Of a DNA stretch of 20,673 bases, positions 6,253-14,530 are shown piece by piece (within the stretch, counting starts at the first letter, position 1; every line of letters starts with the position of its first letter). The notes below the pieces were generated by a model that saw only the letters and a program-made list of their open reading frames with translations, was not told the DNA's origin and ran no database searches. The translations under genes and the position numbers were made by a program. Origin of the DNA: a virus; IMG/VR virus record IMGVR_UViG_3300031862_000770, positions 1-20,673 of that record; one strand, written 5' to 3'.

Positions 6253-6708
6253 ATGAGTGAAAAACAGATAGATTGGAGCAAAGTTGCTGAGTTCGAGAAT
6301 GCTATCGAAGAGTACTCACTTGAGAAGCTTGCGAAGGTAAAGCTGTTTGACCCGAAAGAGCTTGTGAGAAGCGCCAAGAAAGTGAGGGAAATCGTTGATG
6401 AAGATTTGGGCACGATACGCTACGTGCTGCTCACGTATGACGACCTGAACGAGATTGTGGAAAAGTTCAAGGACAACAAGGACAGAAGCATCCAATTGCT
6501 TTTCAAGCAGCTTGCGCCTGCCAACAAGGGCTTAACGGTTGAAGACATACGCCAAATGCCCTACGAAGTCGTCGTGAGGCTCCTGACAAAACTGCAGAGC
6601 GAAGGCAGTTTTTTTCCGCGCAAACCATTCAAGACTGGATCGACGTCGACGCCAGAGCCCAAACCGTCGGATTCATCGCCCACGAGTACGGCTACCCACT
6701 TCAAGTAA
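6253..6708 (+). CDS. Tail assembly chaperone, short (G-like) form (151 aa)
   Basis: This helical protein begins EKQIDWSKVAEFENAIEEYS and has further helices through residue ~120, then a Pro/Ser/Thr-rich end (residues 122-151) that looks like out-of-frame reading. It lies between the tail-tube and tape measure genes, the fixed place of lambda G-type chaperones. A run of seven T at 6609-6615 sits at the point where conserved-looking sequence moves to the -1 frame. The G-like form is thought to coat the tape measure during tail assembly and is not kept in the virion. Confidence 0.75.
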   Translation: MSEKQIDWSKVAEFENAIEEYSLEKLAKVKLFDPKELVRSAKKVREIVDEDLGTIRYVLLTYDDLNEIVEKFKDNKDRSIQLLFKQLAPANKGLTVEDIRQMPYEVVVRLLTKLQSEGSFFPRKPFKTGSTSTPEPKPSDSSPTSTATHFK

Positions 6709-6785
6709 TAGGCAAGTTGACCCCTTTCCAACTTGAGTTTCTGAAGCAGTGGGCTCTCTGGTGGTTTAAACAGCAGAAAGGTTAG
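6253..6785 (+). CDS. Tail assembly chaperone, -1 frameshift (GT-like) form (177 aa)
   Basis: Codons 1-121 are read in the start frame to the T7 run; after a -1 slip, 56 codons continue from base 6615 to the TAG at 6783-6785. The added part reads well as protein: QTIQDWIDVDARAQTVGFIA, then GYPLQVIGKLTPFQLEFLKQ and a Trp-rich end. It runs to 6 bases before the tape measure ATG, filling a space that would otherwise be empty. In lambda the GT form binds both tape measure and tail-tube subunits. The frame relation is seen; slipping in vivo is inferred. Confidence 0.7.
6609..6615 (+). promoter_or_regulatory. Slippery heptamer T TTT TTT for -1 frameshifting
   Basis: The zero frame reads AGT TTT TTT CCG. 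T TTT TTT is a perfect X-XXY-YYZ heptamer, so both P-site and A-site tRNAs can re-pair after a -1 slip. It sits exactly at the junction between the two chaperone parts. Confidence 0.7.
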
Positions 6786-6791
6786 CCGTGA

Positions 6792-9689
6792 ATGAGCGAA
6801 GTTGAAATACACCTAGTCGCCTATGACGAGGCAAGCGAAAAAATAGAGAGCGTAGGTAACACTGTAAGCGCAACGTTCACGGACATTGAAGGCAAAACGC
6901 AAAGCCTCACAACAGTGACGGATGAATCAACAGGGCAAATCACTGCTAGCTACGGTAAAGTTGCAGATGCAGGCCAGAACCTTGAGAAGCAACAAGCCAA
7001 AACCACGATGGGCTTCAGCGACTCTGCACTCGCAGCGAACAATTTGGCGTTGTCTGGCGCAACATTATTCATGAGTTTTGAACGTGTAGAAAAGGCTGAA
7101 GTGGCAGTTGACAGGGCAAACTTGAATGTTCAGCGTAGCACTGAAGCTGTAGATCAGGCCCAGAAAGCGTACAACGCGGCAGTTGCTAAGTACGGCGAGA
7201 ACAGCGCTCAGGCCAAAGACGCTGCAGACAAACTTGCCATCGCACAGGAAGCTCATAACGTTGCTTTGGAACGTGCTGGCATGGCTTCGCAAAACCTTAA
7301 CCAAGCAATGATATTCAGCGCGCTCACCGTGATTCCAAGCTTAATCTCGATAATCACAAGTGTTTCGCACATCACGGAAATTTGGCAGGGAGTACAAGCT
7401 GGGCTTAACGCAGTTATGAATGCTAACCCAATCTTTCTAGTAATCACGGCTGTCAGCCTGCTTGTCGTCGGCATAATCACCGCTTACAACGCTTGCGAAC
7501 CTTTCCGCAACGCCATAAACGCGATTGGAAAAGCTCTCGGTGACTTCTTCAAGCCCGCCATAGACGCGGTTAAGGGCGCGTTAGAGTGGCTTTGGAACAA
7601 CATTCTGGTTCCGCTCGGCAGCTTCCTCAGCGCAATGCTTACATACGACATTAAAGTCGTCGGTGACGCTTTCAACTGGCTGGCAGGCGTTCTCAAACCA
7701 GTTACGGATGCTCTCGGCGCAGTTGCTAACGCTGTCGGCGGAGCGTGGAACGCAGCTGTAGGAGCTATTGGAGGAGCCGTTAGCGCTATAGGTGGCTTTT
7801 TTGGAAACGTTGCTGACGCGTCAAACAACCTTTCCAAGGGCGTAACTGCTGATACTGGGGAGATGGTTGTCGGGCTGGAGAAGGTCGGAGACTCGCTTGG
7901 ACCCTTCAGCGGCGCTTTTGACGCTATGAAAAATGTGGTTTTAGGCTTCACTGGAGAAACGAAAGAATACTACGAGGCTTGGCGTGACGAGCAGGTCAAG
8001 CTGGTTGACGAGAACCTTTCGAAACAGTTGGACATAATCAACAAAAAGTATGATGAGCAGCTGAAGACGGTTGACGATTCACTGTCGAAACAGGTTGAGG
8101 AAATAAACAAGAAATATGACGACATGACTAAAACCGTCAACGATGCTTTCGACAAGGAATACGCGGAGTTCATCAAGCATTACGCCGAACTTCTTGAACC
8201 GCCAGTAAGCGCGCTTGACAAACTCCTGGAAAAGTATAACAGTTATTTTGACAAGCAAATCGCGGATCTCACGAGGCATTATGATGAGGAAACAAAAAGC
8301 ACAACATCACATTATGACGGCTTGATAAGTGATGTTGAGAGGAGCCTGAACGAGCAGAAAAGATTCATTGAAGCAGACTACAGCGAGATGCTCAGAACCG
8401 TCCAGCAGGAATACGCCGACGAAATCGCCGCAACACGAGCTCACTATGACGATATGATTGGAGCTGTGAACGCTGGGCTGAAACAGATTCAGAACGCTAG
8501 GAAAGGCGATTTGGACGCTTTAGAGCTTAACATGTTGCTGGAGAAAGAGAAGCTTAAGGCAGCGCTTGCAGCCAATGAGATAACTCAAGACGAATATCAG
8601 AAGAAAGTTTCAGAGCTCGAAAAAACCTACAACGCGCAACGTGCTGAGACTAATGATGCGTATCGGCTGAAGGAGCTTGAATATCAAAAAGCGCATGCCG
8701 GCGAAGTCGAAGCGCTAGAGAAGGAGAAAGGCGAGAAACTAAAAGAACTCGCAAACAAAGAGAAAGATGCAGTTACAGACATTAATGCGGAGAAGAACGA
8801 GAAGCTTCTAGGCGCTGAAACTGCAGCGAACGCTAAGATTGCTGCACTTAACCAAGAGAAAACAGACAAACTGAAAGCAATCGCTGACCAAGAAAAAGAC
8901 GCACTCACAAAGATTGAGGAAGAGAAAAACACGAAGATTAAGGAGATTCAAGACAGAGCTGCAGCGTTAGAAAAAGAACACGCTGACAACATTGCAGCAA
9001 TCGAGAAATCTAAGAATGAAGAGATTAACGCTGTCACAACCGCTGCGGAAAACGCTAAAGCGGCCCTCATCGCAAGCAGGGAAGGCGAAATTAAAAACAC
9101 GATTCAAGCAGCCGAGCTTGAAAAGCAACGCATCATCAGCGAGTCAGGAGAGAAACTTGAAGCTTCAAATCAAAACGTTTGGAGCAGCATAGGAGGCGCA
9201 ATTTCAAATGCGTGCGCATCTGCCTCCACAACGTTGCAAAGTTGGGCTAAAAGCGTTGCGGACGCGATGAGCGGCGCGTGGGACGCTATAAGCAAATTTA
9301 TCGGAAGCATCTGCTTCGCGCATGCCCTTGCAAACGCTGCTGATTCAAGCCAGAAAACCATGGCTGGCTGGGTTGGCATGGTTCAAGACAGCATGGAGGC
9401 GGGTTTAGGCAGCATTAAAGCGTTTAACAGGCAAGCTGAACTTTCAGGCGCCGTCGCCTCGGCTGGCGCTGGAGCCGCGCCTGTCCCGTCTGCTGCATTG
9501 GCTGGGGCGAGAGCGCCAGTAACAGTTAACATCACGGCGCCCCTCGTGAACGTTGAAGGCAGCGCGGACAGGGCGACGGTGGATTTGGCTTCAAAGCAGG
9601 TTTTGGAAACTTTGAAAACGGTTATAGTTGAGCCTACAAGCGCTTCTGCCGTTCAAAAGAGAATTAGAAAGGGAGCAGTGTTCGCATAA
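6792..9689 (+). CDS. Tape measure protein (965 aa)
   Basis: This is the longest gene in the window and lies just after the tail chaperone. Residues 1-170 are Ala/Lys-rich helices. Two hydrophobic segments follow (~173-195 and ~211-232), typical of tape measures that enter the host membrane. A glycine/alanine-rich amphipathic part covers ~300-345. Residues ~400-790 form a long coiled coil with internal repeats: NLSKQLDIINKKYDEQLK against SLSKQVEEINKKYDDMTK, and EKGEKLKELANKEKDAV against EKTDKLKAIADQEKDAL. At the usual ~0.15 nm per residue, the tail would be roughly 145 nm. The protein sets tail length and is ejected ahead of the DNA. The start ATG is 6 bases after the chaperone fusion stop. 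Confidence 0.9.
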   Translation: MSEVEIHLVAYDEASEKIESVGNTVSATFTDIEGKTQSLTTVTDESTGQITASYGKVADAGQNLEKQQAKTTMGFSDSALAANNLALSGATLFMSFERVEKAEVAVDRANLNVQRSTEAVDQAQKAYNAAVAKYGENSAQAKDAADKLAIAQEAHNVALERAGMASQNLNQAMIFSALTVIPSLISIITSVSHITEIWQGVQAGLNAVMNANPIFLVITAVSLLVVGIITAYNACEPFRNAINAIGKALGDFFKPAIDAVKGALEWLWNNILVPLGSFLSAMLTYDIKVVGDAFNWLAGVLKPVTDALGAVANAVGGAWNAAVGAIGGAVSAIGGFFGNVADASNNLSKGVTADTGEMVVGLEKVGDSLGPFSGAFDAMKNVVLGFTGETKEYYEAWRDEQVKLVDENLSKQLDIINKKYDEQLKTVDDSLSKQVEEINKKYDDMTKTVNDAFDKEYAEFIKHYAELLEPPVSALDKLLEKYNSYFDKQIADLTRHYDEETKSTTSHYDGLISDVERSLNEQKRFIEADYSEMLRTVQQEYADEIAATRAHYDDMIGAVNAGLKQIQNARKGDLDALELNMLLEKEKLKAALAANEITQDEYQKKVSELEKTYNAQRAETNDAYRLKELEYQKAHAGEVEALEKEKGEKLKELANKEKDAVTDINAEKNEKLLGAETAANAKIAALNQEKTDKLKAIADQEKDALTKIEEEKNTKIKEIQDRAAALEKEHADNIAAIEKSKNEEINAVTTAAENAKAALIASREGEIKNTIQAAELEKQRIISESGEKLEASNQNVWSSIGGAISNACASASTTLQSWAKSVADAMSGAWDAISKFIGSICFAHALANAADSSQKTMAGWVGMVQDSMEAGLGSIKAFNRQAELSGAVASAGAGAAPVPSAALAGARAPVTVNITAPLVNVEGSADRATVDLASKQVLETLKTVIVEPTSASAVQKRIRKGAVFA

Positions 9690-10745
9690 ATGGTTTTGTT
9701 AAGCGAGCAAGTTCGTACCAAAGACCAACCGCTAATTGAAAACGCAACACAATATGTTGGTGCAGCCGCTGCTGGTTGGGCTACCATAAAAGATTATGGC
9801 AACATAACACTTTCCGAAGACGCTATTGTAGCCTTTACCTATGACTACGGAATGGTAGTCGTCGGAGGAGGTACCGCATGTAACCACAGATTAAAAATCG
9901 GCGGCACAATCGTATGTGGCTTCCCGAGAAACACGGCTGGTCCAGAAACTGTTTTTGGAGTTTTCTTTTTGGCAGCTGGAACATACGACGTTCTCATGGA
10001 AGGCGTAACAGATTGGTATGACGGGAACAACTATAGAAAACCTTACGTTCAAAACTTCAAACTTGGCAAGTTAAGCTTAAGCGACGTTCAAGGATGCAGT
10101 TTAGCCGCATATTCAGCGGAGATAACGAAGAATCTGCCTCAACGCAAAACATGTGTCGGTCCATCAAAGAACGGCAACATGATTATAATCGTTTCCGCAT
10201 ATACGTCTGGAGTTCCGACAAACTTTGCGAATGTAGGCGAAAGCATCTGGAACGACGTGTCAATAACTGTTGATGGAACTCAGAGGAACTGGACGGAGCG
10301 AAAACAAGACAACATCGCTGGTCAATTTAATGCTATTTATGGTGCTGCATTGGGGCGCTTGCACATCAGTTTAGCTGTAGGGTCAAACCATACTGTATCC
10401 ATCGCAAAAACGAACGCTAACACAGTGGTAAATATTTCATTGTGTTACAGTCCGTGGCTACTGTCAGCAGATACAACGTTTGAGCCTGTTTCGCTAGATT
10501 TTCCGCAGGGAAGCACGCTGTACGTAGTTGCGGAGCCTCTAAGCGCCAACCCAACAAAAAACATTAAGGTTGGCAAGAAGCGGGCTGTAAGCTTCGGTTC
10601 TGCATCAGACTACTACAGTTCGGCAAGCGGGACGGACATTCTCAGTTGGAGCTACACTTTCGAAATTGTCGAAGTTACGAACGCTACTTTAGCGGTGGAT
10701 GGCTGGGGCGGATGCATCGGCGTCATCGCTGTGGACGTGAGGTGA
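9690..10745 (+). CDS. Beta-rich tail-tip protein, unknown family (351 aa)
   Basis: The ATG follows the tape measure stop directly. The protein is nearly all beta strands with many Gly, Thr, Asn and Tyr. Segments ITLSEDAIVAFTYDYGMVVV and VFGVFFLAAGTYDVLMEGV in the first half, and NGNMIIIVSAYTSGVPTN and GRLHISLAVGSNHTVSIAKT in the second, suggest two similar beta-sandwich domains joined near residue ~150. No membrane segment is present. The slot after the tape measure normally holds the distal tail protein, so a tail-tip or host-contact role is likely. I do not recognise a named family. Confidence 0.65.
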   Translation: MVLLSEQVRTKDQPLIENATQYVGAAAAGWATIKDYGNITLSEDAIVAFTYDYGMVVVGGGTACNHRLKIGGTIVCGFPRNTAGPETVFGVFFLAAGTYDVLMEGVTDWYDGNNYRKPYVQNFKLGKLSLSDVQGCSLAAYSAEITKNLPQRKTCVGPSKNGNMIIIVSAYTSGVPTNFANVGESIWNDVSITVDGTQRNWTERKQDNIAGQFNAIYGAALGRLHISLAVGSNHTVSIAKTNANTVVNISLCYSPWLLSADTTFEPVSLDFPQGSTLYVVAEPLSANPTKNIKVGKKRAVSFGSASDYYSSASGTDILSWSYTFEIVEVTNATLAVDGWGGCIGVIAVDVR

Positions 10746-10751
10746 TTCAAA

Positions 10752-11039
10752 TTGACGATTAAAATCACGCAAATCTCAACCCTTACAGGCGAAGTTACCC
10801 TGACAATTGCGTATGATAACCCTTTAGGAAGCGGCAAGCTTTCAACCTTCACGGTATCAATGCAGGATCTGGTTGACCGACTCATCACCGTCCGCAACCT
10901 TCTCGGCAGACCGTTAACCTTGACTGACGCTCGGCAGGCGCTTGTCGCAATCATTAATGAAAAACGTAAAGGACAAAGCGGGGTTCCTGAACGGTTTGAT
11001 TTTGCGCCCTACATAGGTGTTGAGCTGGAGGCTCCATAG
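10752..11039 (+). CDS. Small tail protein, TTG start (95 aa)
   Basis: The start is TTG, supported by AGGTGATT ending 5 bases upstream; no ATG lies near the front. The first ~45 residues form beta strands (TIKITQISTLTGEVTLTIAY), followed by a helix pair (MQDLVDRLITVRNLLG and LTDARQALVAIINEKRKG) and a Pro-rich end. The TAG stop is followed at once by the next TTG start. It is probably a small virion or assembly factor of the tail tip; no family is recognised. Confidence 0.65.
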   Translation: MTIKITQISTLTGEVTLTIAYDNPLGSGKLSTFTVSMQDLVDRLITVRNLLGRPLTLTDARQALVAIINEKRKGQSGVPERFDFAPYIGVELEAP

Positions 11040-11399
11040 TTGGCCACAACCCTAGACGGCAAAACGTTGACTGTGACGAAGTGGGGCGAGAACGTTCAGA
11101 CTAGAGCAAGCCAATGGGACGCTTGGGAAAATCAAGAATGTAAACGGAAAATAAAAGTTTACGGCGTAACCCGAACATACATGGTTGAATGTGTCGAGCA
11201 AAACGCTGCGTGGACAGACAGCCTAGTCAATTATTTTGAGCAGACAGAAAAAAACGGATCCTCTGTTGTCTTGAGCAGCGACCGCCCAACGAGACCCGTA
11301 AACAACGTATCCGTTTATGTCTTAAACGTTTCATACAGCGAAGAAAACTTGGGAACACAGAACATCAGAAGGTTCACGCTTACGCTTCAGGAGGCTTAA
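11040..11399 (+). CDS. Tail-tip associated beta protein, TTG start (119 aa)
   Basis: The TTG start directly follows the previous stop, so translation is probably coupled. The 119 residues contain KTLTVTKWGENVQTRASQWD near the front, CKRKIKVYGVTRTYMVECVE in the middle, and SVYVLNVSYSEENLG with a final IRRFTLTLQEA. The alternating strands and the closing RRFTLTLQEA strand resemble small distal tail-like or tail-tube-like beta barrels. There is no signal peptide or membrane segment. The assignment to the tail comes from fold pattern and position. Confidence 0.6.
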   Translation: MATTLDGKTLTVTKWGENVQTRASQWDAWENQECKRKIKVYGVTRTYMVECVEQNAAWTDSLVNYFEQTEKNGSSVVLSSDRPTRPVNNVSVYVLNVSYSEENLGTQNIRRFTLTLQEA

Positions 11400-11402
11400 A
11401 CA

Positions 11403-11618
11403 GTGAGTGTTTGGGGCGGCGAAGCAATACATGATGCAGTGTTAAGCCAGTTGACGAGCGCTCCAACAGGCAAGAAAGTCTCGAAGTTCAGTTTCTCTTG
11501 GAATGGGGATGGAACGGTTTCTACGATCAGGGCTTATGACAGTGGTGGAACGTTACTTTTCACCCTATCCTTTTCATGGAACGGGGACGGCACGCTCAAA
11601 GAAGTTTCACGGTCATGA
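11403..11618 (+). CDS. Small protein with duplicated SWNGDGT motif, GTG start (71 aa)
   Basis: The start is GTG, three bases after the previous stop. The C-terminal half holds two copies of F-S-W-N-G-D-G-T (FSFSWNGDGTVSTIRAYD and LSFSWNGDGTLKEVSRS) separated by ~22 residues. Similar 'Y/W-N-x-D-G-T-L' strand repeats occur, from memory, in phage tail and fibre proteins, where each unit forms a beta hairpin. The length suggests a small tail-tip accessory protein. The next gene's strong ribosome site lies 15-20 bases after its stop. Confidence 0.55.
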   Translation: MSVWGGEAIHDAVLSQLTSAPTGKKVSKFSFSWNGDGTVSTIRAYDSGGTLLFTLSFSWNGDGTLKEVSRS

Positions 11619-11646
11619 TTTTCATGACGTAGAAAAGGTGAAAAAT

Positions 11647-12207
11647 ATGGAAAAAGCGTTTGGAAAAGACTGTATAGATGTTGGTGCATCGATTCCCATG
11701 AAGGATGTGGTCATGTACAAGACAAGGTGGACTATCGAAAAATTCAAGGGAAACTTCAGAAGCCGAGAAGAAGCGGTTAAAGCCAAAGCTGAATTGATTG
11801 AGAAGCTTGAGGTTGACGGCAACCTGCTGCTGAACGAAGGCATAAACAGCATCTGGACGCTCGTGTGCAGCGGCGCAACAGCAACCGTTCTAGTATTCAA
11901 CAACGCGAACAGCTATATAGGCGTCGGAGACAGCGCAACCGCCGCCGCTGCCACTGACACGGGCTTGCTGGGAACGAATAAGCTTTACAAGGCGATGGAC
12001 GCGGGCTACCCGACTTTCGGTTCAAACCAGCAGGTGGTGTTTCGCAGCACTTTCGGCAGTGCAGACGCGAACTTTGCTTGGAACGAGATCACCGTTGCTG
12101 ACGGCAACAGCGACTCAAGCATGAACCTGAACCGTAAAGTCCAAGCAATGGGCACAAAAGCCAGCGCCACCACGTGGGTCGTTACGTTAACCATAACGCT
12201 GTCTTAA
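11647..12207 (+). CDS. Virion protein with NSIWTLVCSG...YIGVGDS domain (186 aa)
   Basis: An open frame extends back to 11503, but the ATG at 11647 is chosen because AAGGTGA lies 5 bases before it and the upstream part overlaps the previous gene. Residues 1-50 are charged and partly helical. From ~60 on comes a conserved-looking beta domain: NEGINSIWTLVCSGATATVL, then NSYIGVGDSATAAAATDTGL, YKAMDAGYPTFGSNQQVVF, and a closing KASATTWVVTLTITLS strand. I recall this pattern in structural proteins of many tailed phages, often beside fibre genes. It is probably exposed on the virion. Confidence 0.65.
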   Translation: MEKAFGKDCIDVGASIPMKDVVMYKTRWTIEKFKGNFRSREEAVKAKAELIEKLEVDGNLLLNEGINSIWTLVCSGATATVLVFNNANSYIGVGDSATAAAATDTGLLGTNKLYKAMDAGYPTFGSNQQVVFRSTFGSADANFAWNEITVADGNSDSSMNLNRKVQAMGTKASATTWVVTLTITLS

Positions 12208-12222
12208 AGGGAGGTAAATGAC

Positions 12223-12513
12223 GTGGCAGTGGGGGACGTTTTCAGCGGACTTGCAAGTGTGGCGGCTGCGGGCTACTTGGACATTCTGCCGACTGGCACT
12301 GTGGAAGCTGTGATTCACAACATTTACCACGAAAGCGACATTCAACTTGAATTTTATGATGGAACAAACAGCTGCGTCTTCGACACAGACGCAGGTGCAG
12401 GAATCTATGCTAAATACGCTTTCCACGTGAATGCCACTCGACGAATCCGCGTTAAGAATACGGCGACAGCAGCTAAGCTGATCGGCTACGATGGCATAGT
12501 CACCCACGTTTAG
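12223..12513 (+). CDS. Small beta-sandwich virion protein, GTG start (96 aa)
   Basis: The start is GTG, preceded by AGGGAGGTAA 5 bases upstream; the ATG at 12219 is in another frame. The protein is all beta: a short Ala-rich front, then TVEAVIHNIYHESDIQLEFY, then a loop, then YAFHVNATRRIRVKNT and a last strand. The compact ~90-residue sandwich with an exposed RRIRVKN edge resembles small decoration or fibre-attachment domains. Function is inferred from neighbours only. Confidence 0.65.
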   Translation: MAVGDVFSGLASVAAAGYLDILPTGTVEAVIHNIYHESDIQLEFYDGTNSCVFDTDAGAGIYAKYAFHVNATRRIRVKNTATAAKLIGYDGIVTHV

Positions 12514-12579
12514 GCATTTGCTTGTGAAGGTTGGCGGAGTAAAGGTTTTACGATTCGAGATTTTGGGGACGACTAAACA

Positions 12580-13323
12580 ATGAGTCGAATAACGCCACAG
12601 TTCACTTCAAACAAGACTTTAAACATTACTTTTCAGACTCCGCAAGAAACATTGTTGGCTACGCCTGACACGTTGCCCACTGCTGAGCCTGCTACGCCGC
12701 AAGTGAGCTACACGGTTGACAGCGCATGGCTTCCAGCGTTGGACATCCAGTCCTTCTCGAAAGTTTATGTTGCACATCTTCACGCCGCAGGCAAATGCCC
12801 AACGGCTGCCACGATTTCTTGGCGGATGAAGAAGAACGGCGCCAGCGTCGCCACAGGCACAATTTCGGTAAGTGCAAACTACTACTACAACATTATGCCC
12901 AACTTCTACGACGTTGCCGTTGGAGACGTTTTGGAGCTTGCTCTTTGGTCAAATGTTGCGGACAGCCAATATGATTATAAAGCGTGCGCCATAAGCATCT
13001 CACGCGTCATCATAGTCAACGCTGACGTGATGTTGCCCTGCAACTTCGCAAATTACACCACCTATCCAACCCTCAGCCTCGGCACTCCTACCGTTTACAG
13101 TCAGCCAGCCTTCAGAATTTACAACGACACCCTCGAAGTTCAGCTTGCAAGCGCCGCGAATGTTGGAGCCGTCAAGCTTAACAAGAGTTACGGGCTCTTC
13201 CGCGTGTACCACGCTGACATCTACAACCCAAACGCTGCCACCCTAGTTAGTTACTCGAGTAGACCGCGGTACTGCAAAAACTATGTGCCCACCCAGATAA
13301 TTTTGCGGGGGTTAAAGATTTGA
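12580..13323 (+). CDS. Beta-rich fibre or baseplate-type protein (247 aa)
   Basis: The ATG follows a 66-base spacer with GGGGAC near the start. The N-terminus is Thr/Pro-rich, then beta strands dominate: LDIQSFSKVYVAHLHAAGK, ATISWRMKKNGASVATGTI, VAVGDVLELALWSN and ISISRVIIVNADVMLPCN. This resembles a jelly-roll domain repeated or extended. The stop overlaps the TTG start of the repeat-fibre gene (TTGA at 13320-13323), so the two are probably made together and may assemble into one fibre. No family is recognised. Confidence 0.65.
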   Translation: MSRITPQFTSNKTLNITFQTPQETLLATPDTLPTAEPATPQVSYTVDSAWLPALDIQSFSKVYVAHLHAAGKCPTAATISWRMKKNGASVATGTISVSANYYYNIMPNFYDVAVGDVLELALWSNVADSQYDYKACAISISRVIIVNADVMLPCNFANYTTYPTLSLGTPTVYSQPAFRIYNDTLEVQLASAANVGAVKLNKSYGLFRVYHADIYNPNAATLVSYSSRPRYCKNYVPTQIILRGLKI

Positions 13324-14516
13324 TTAGTGAATACGGCGAAGTGATGCTTGACGGCGTGGATGAGTGGGGTTTCCGCAGGACCGACGGCTTACTTGAAGAT
13401 GGCAGAATAATAATCACAGTAACGGTTGGAGTAACCTACGTGAACGTTGATGACAGTGGCTCAGGCACAGATGCGCTTTACAGTCTTTTGGCAACGTTAG
13501 CGTTGGCGGAGTCGGGTAGCGGAACTGACGGTTCAGATATGCAAGCAGCTCTGCCTTTAACTGATTCTGGCGCAGGCTCAGACGTTTTACAGTCAATCGG
13601 GTTGCCCCTAGCAGATGTTGGTTCTGGAACGGACGTGTTAAACATGCAGGGACAGCTACCTCTATCCGACTTGGGAAATGGGCTGGATTCTGCTTCAATG
13701 CAGGGCAGTTTAACATTAAGCGATGTGGGAGCAGGCTCTGACCTTTCTTCTTTACAGGCGCAGCTGTCTTTAACGGACTCTGCAGTTGGCAACGACTTTC
13801 TAGAATCAATTGGCGTACCGTTAACGGACAGTGGAGTTGGAGCTGAAACTTTGGCTATGCAGGGGCAACTGTCTCTGTCAGATGTTGGAGCTGGATTAGA
13901 CTCTCCGTCTATGCAAGGGCAAATATCTCTCTCCGATGCGGGAAACGGCGCAGATATTGGCTCACTGCAAGGACAATTAACATTAGCCGATTCTGGAGTT
14001 GGCGCCGACGTTCTGAGTCAGCTTCAAGCCCAATTGCCCGTCAGCGACGTAGGCTTGGGAAGTGATGTTCTCCAATCAATAGGAATTCCCATTTCTGAAA
14101 TTGGTTCAGGAGATGATGTTCCAACTTTGCAAGGCCAGTTAACGCTGACTGACGAGGGTTTGGGGGCTGAACTTTTCGGTTTACAGGCTAGTTTGGCACT
14201 GGCTGATGTTGGGAACGGCGTTGACTTACCTTCTCTGCTTGCTCGCCTGTTCGCGGCTGATTCTGGGTTGGCTTCTGAAACGTTAGACTTGCAGGCTCTG
14301 CTGTCACTTTTAGAGTCGGGTCTTGGAGCAGACAACGTGAACGTCTACACTGGGCCTATTAGCGTGAACGTGGGCGACAGTGGTGTAGGCTATGACGTTG
14401 TTAGGGCTGCATGCTTGATAGAGGCTCCGCAAGTCATCCTGACGGCAGACGGGAAAATAGTTTTGCGCGTTTCGCTCGCTACGAAGGACAAGCCCCAGTA
14501 CATAGTGTTGGGCTAG
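13320..14516 (+). CDS. Repeat fibre protein with ~17 GxGxD repeats (398 aa)
   Basis: The TTG start overlaps the previous stop. Residues 1-38 form a short N-terminal domain. From ~40 to ~345 the protein is a run of about 17 units of 17-18 residues with consensus [ST]-D-x-G-x-G-x-D-x3-[LM]-Q-x-Q-L-x-L. Every fourth or fifth unit is one residue shorter and carries SIG[LVI]P instead of the Q-x-Q part (three times), which gives a longer-order period. A non-repeat end domain (~346-398) follows. Gly-x-Gly-x-Asp at turns is reminiscent of calcium-binding RTX rolls, and 18 is twice the RTX period of nine, but metal binding is only a guess. It is probably an elongated beta-solenoid tail fibre. Confidence 0.75.
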   Translation: MISEYGEVMLDGVDEWGFRRTDGLLEDGRIIITVTVGVTYVNVDDSGSGTDALYSLLATLALAESGSGTDGSDMQAALPLTDSGAGSDVLQSIGLPLADVGSGTDVLNMQGQLPLSDLGNGLDSASMQGSLTLSDVGAGSDLSSLQAQLSLTDSAVGNDFLESIGVPLTDSGVGAETLAMQGQLSLSDVGAGLDSPSMQGQISLSDAGNGADIGSLQGQLTLADSGVGADVLSQLQAQLPVSDVGLGSDVLQSIGIPISEIGSGDDVPTLQGQLTLTDEGLGAELFGLQASLALADVGNGVDLPSLLARLFAADSGLASETLDLQALLSLLESGLGADNVNVYTGPISVNVGDSGVGYDVVRAACLIEAPQVILTADGKIVLRVSLATKDKPQYIVLG

Positions 14517-14530
14517 CGTGTGTTAACTTT

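Noticed and set aside
6750-6760. GGGCTCTC word at the end of the chaperone frameshift region
   Set aside because: It lies in the -1 coding frame with no arm or partner nearby; probably chance.
11503-11646. Upstream extension of the virion protein to 11503
   Set aside because: It overlaps the previous gene, lacks a ribosome site, and reads as out-of-frame sequence; the ATG at 11647 has a strong AAGGTGA site.
13414-14335. Long open frames on the minus strand opposite the repeat-fibre gene
   Set aside because: They come from the biased composition of the repeats in the plus-strand gene and have no ribosome site or plausible protein features.
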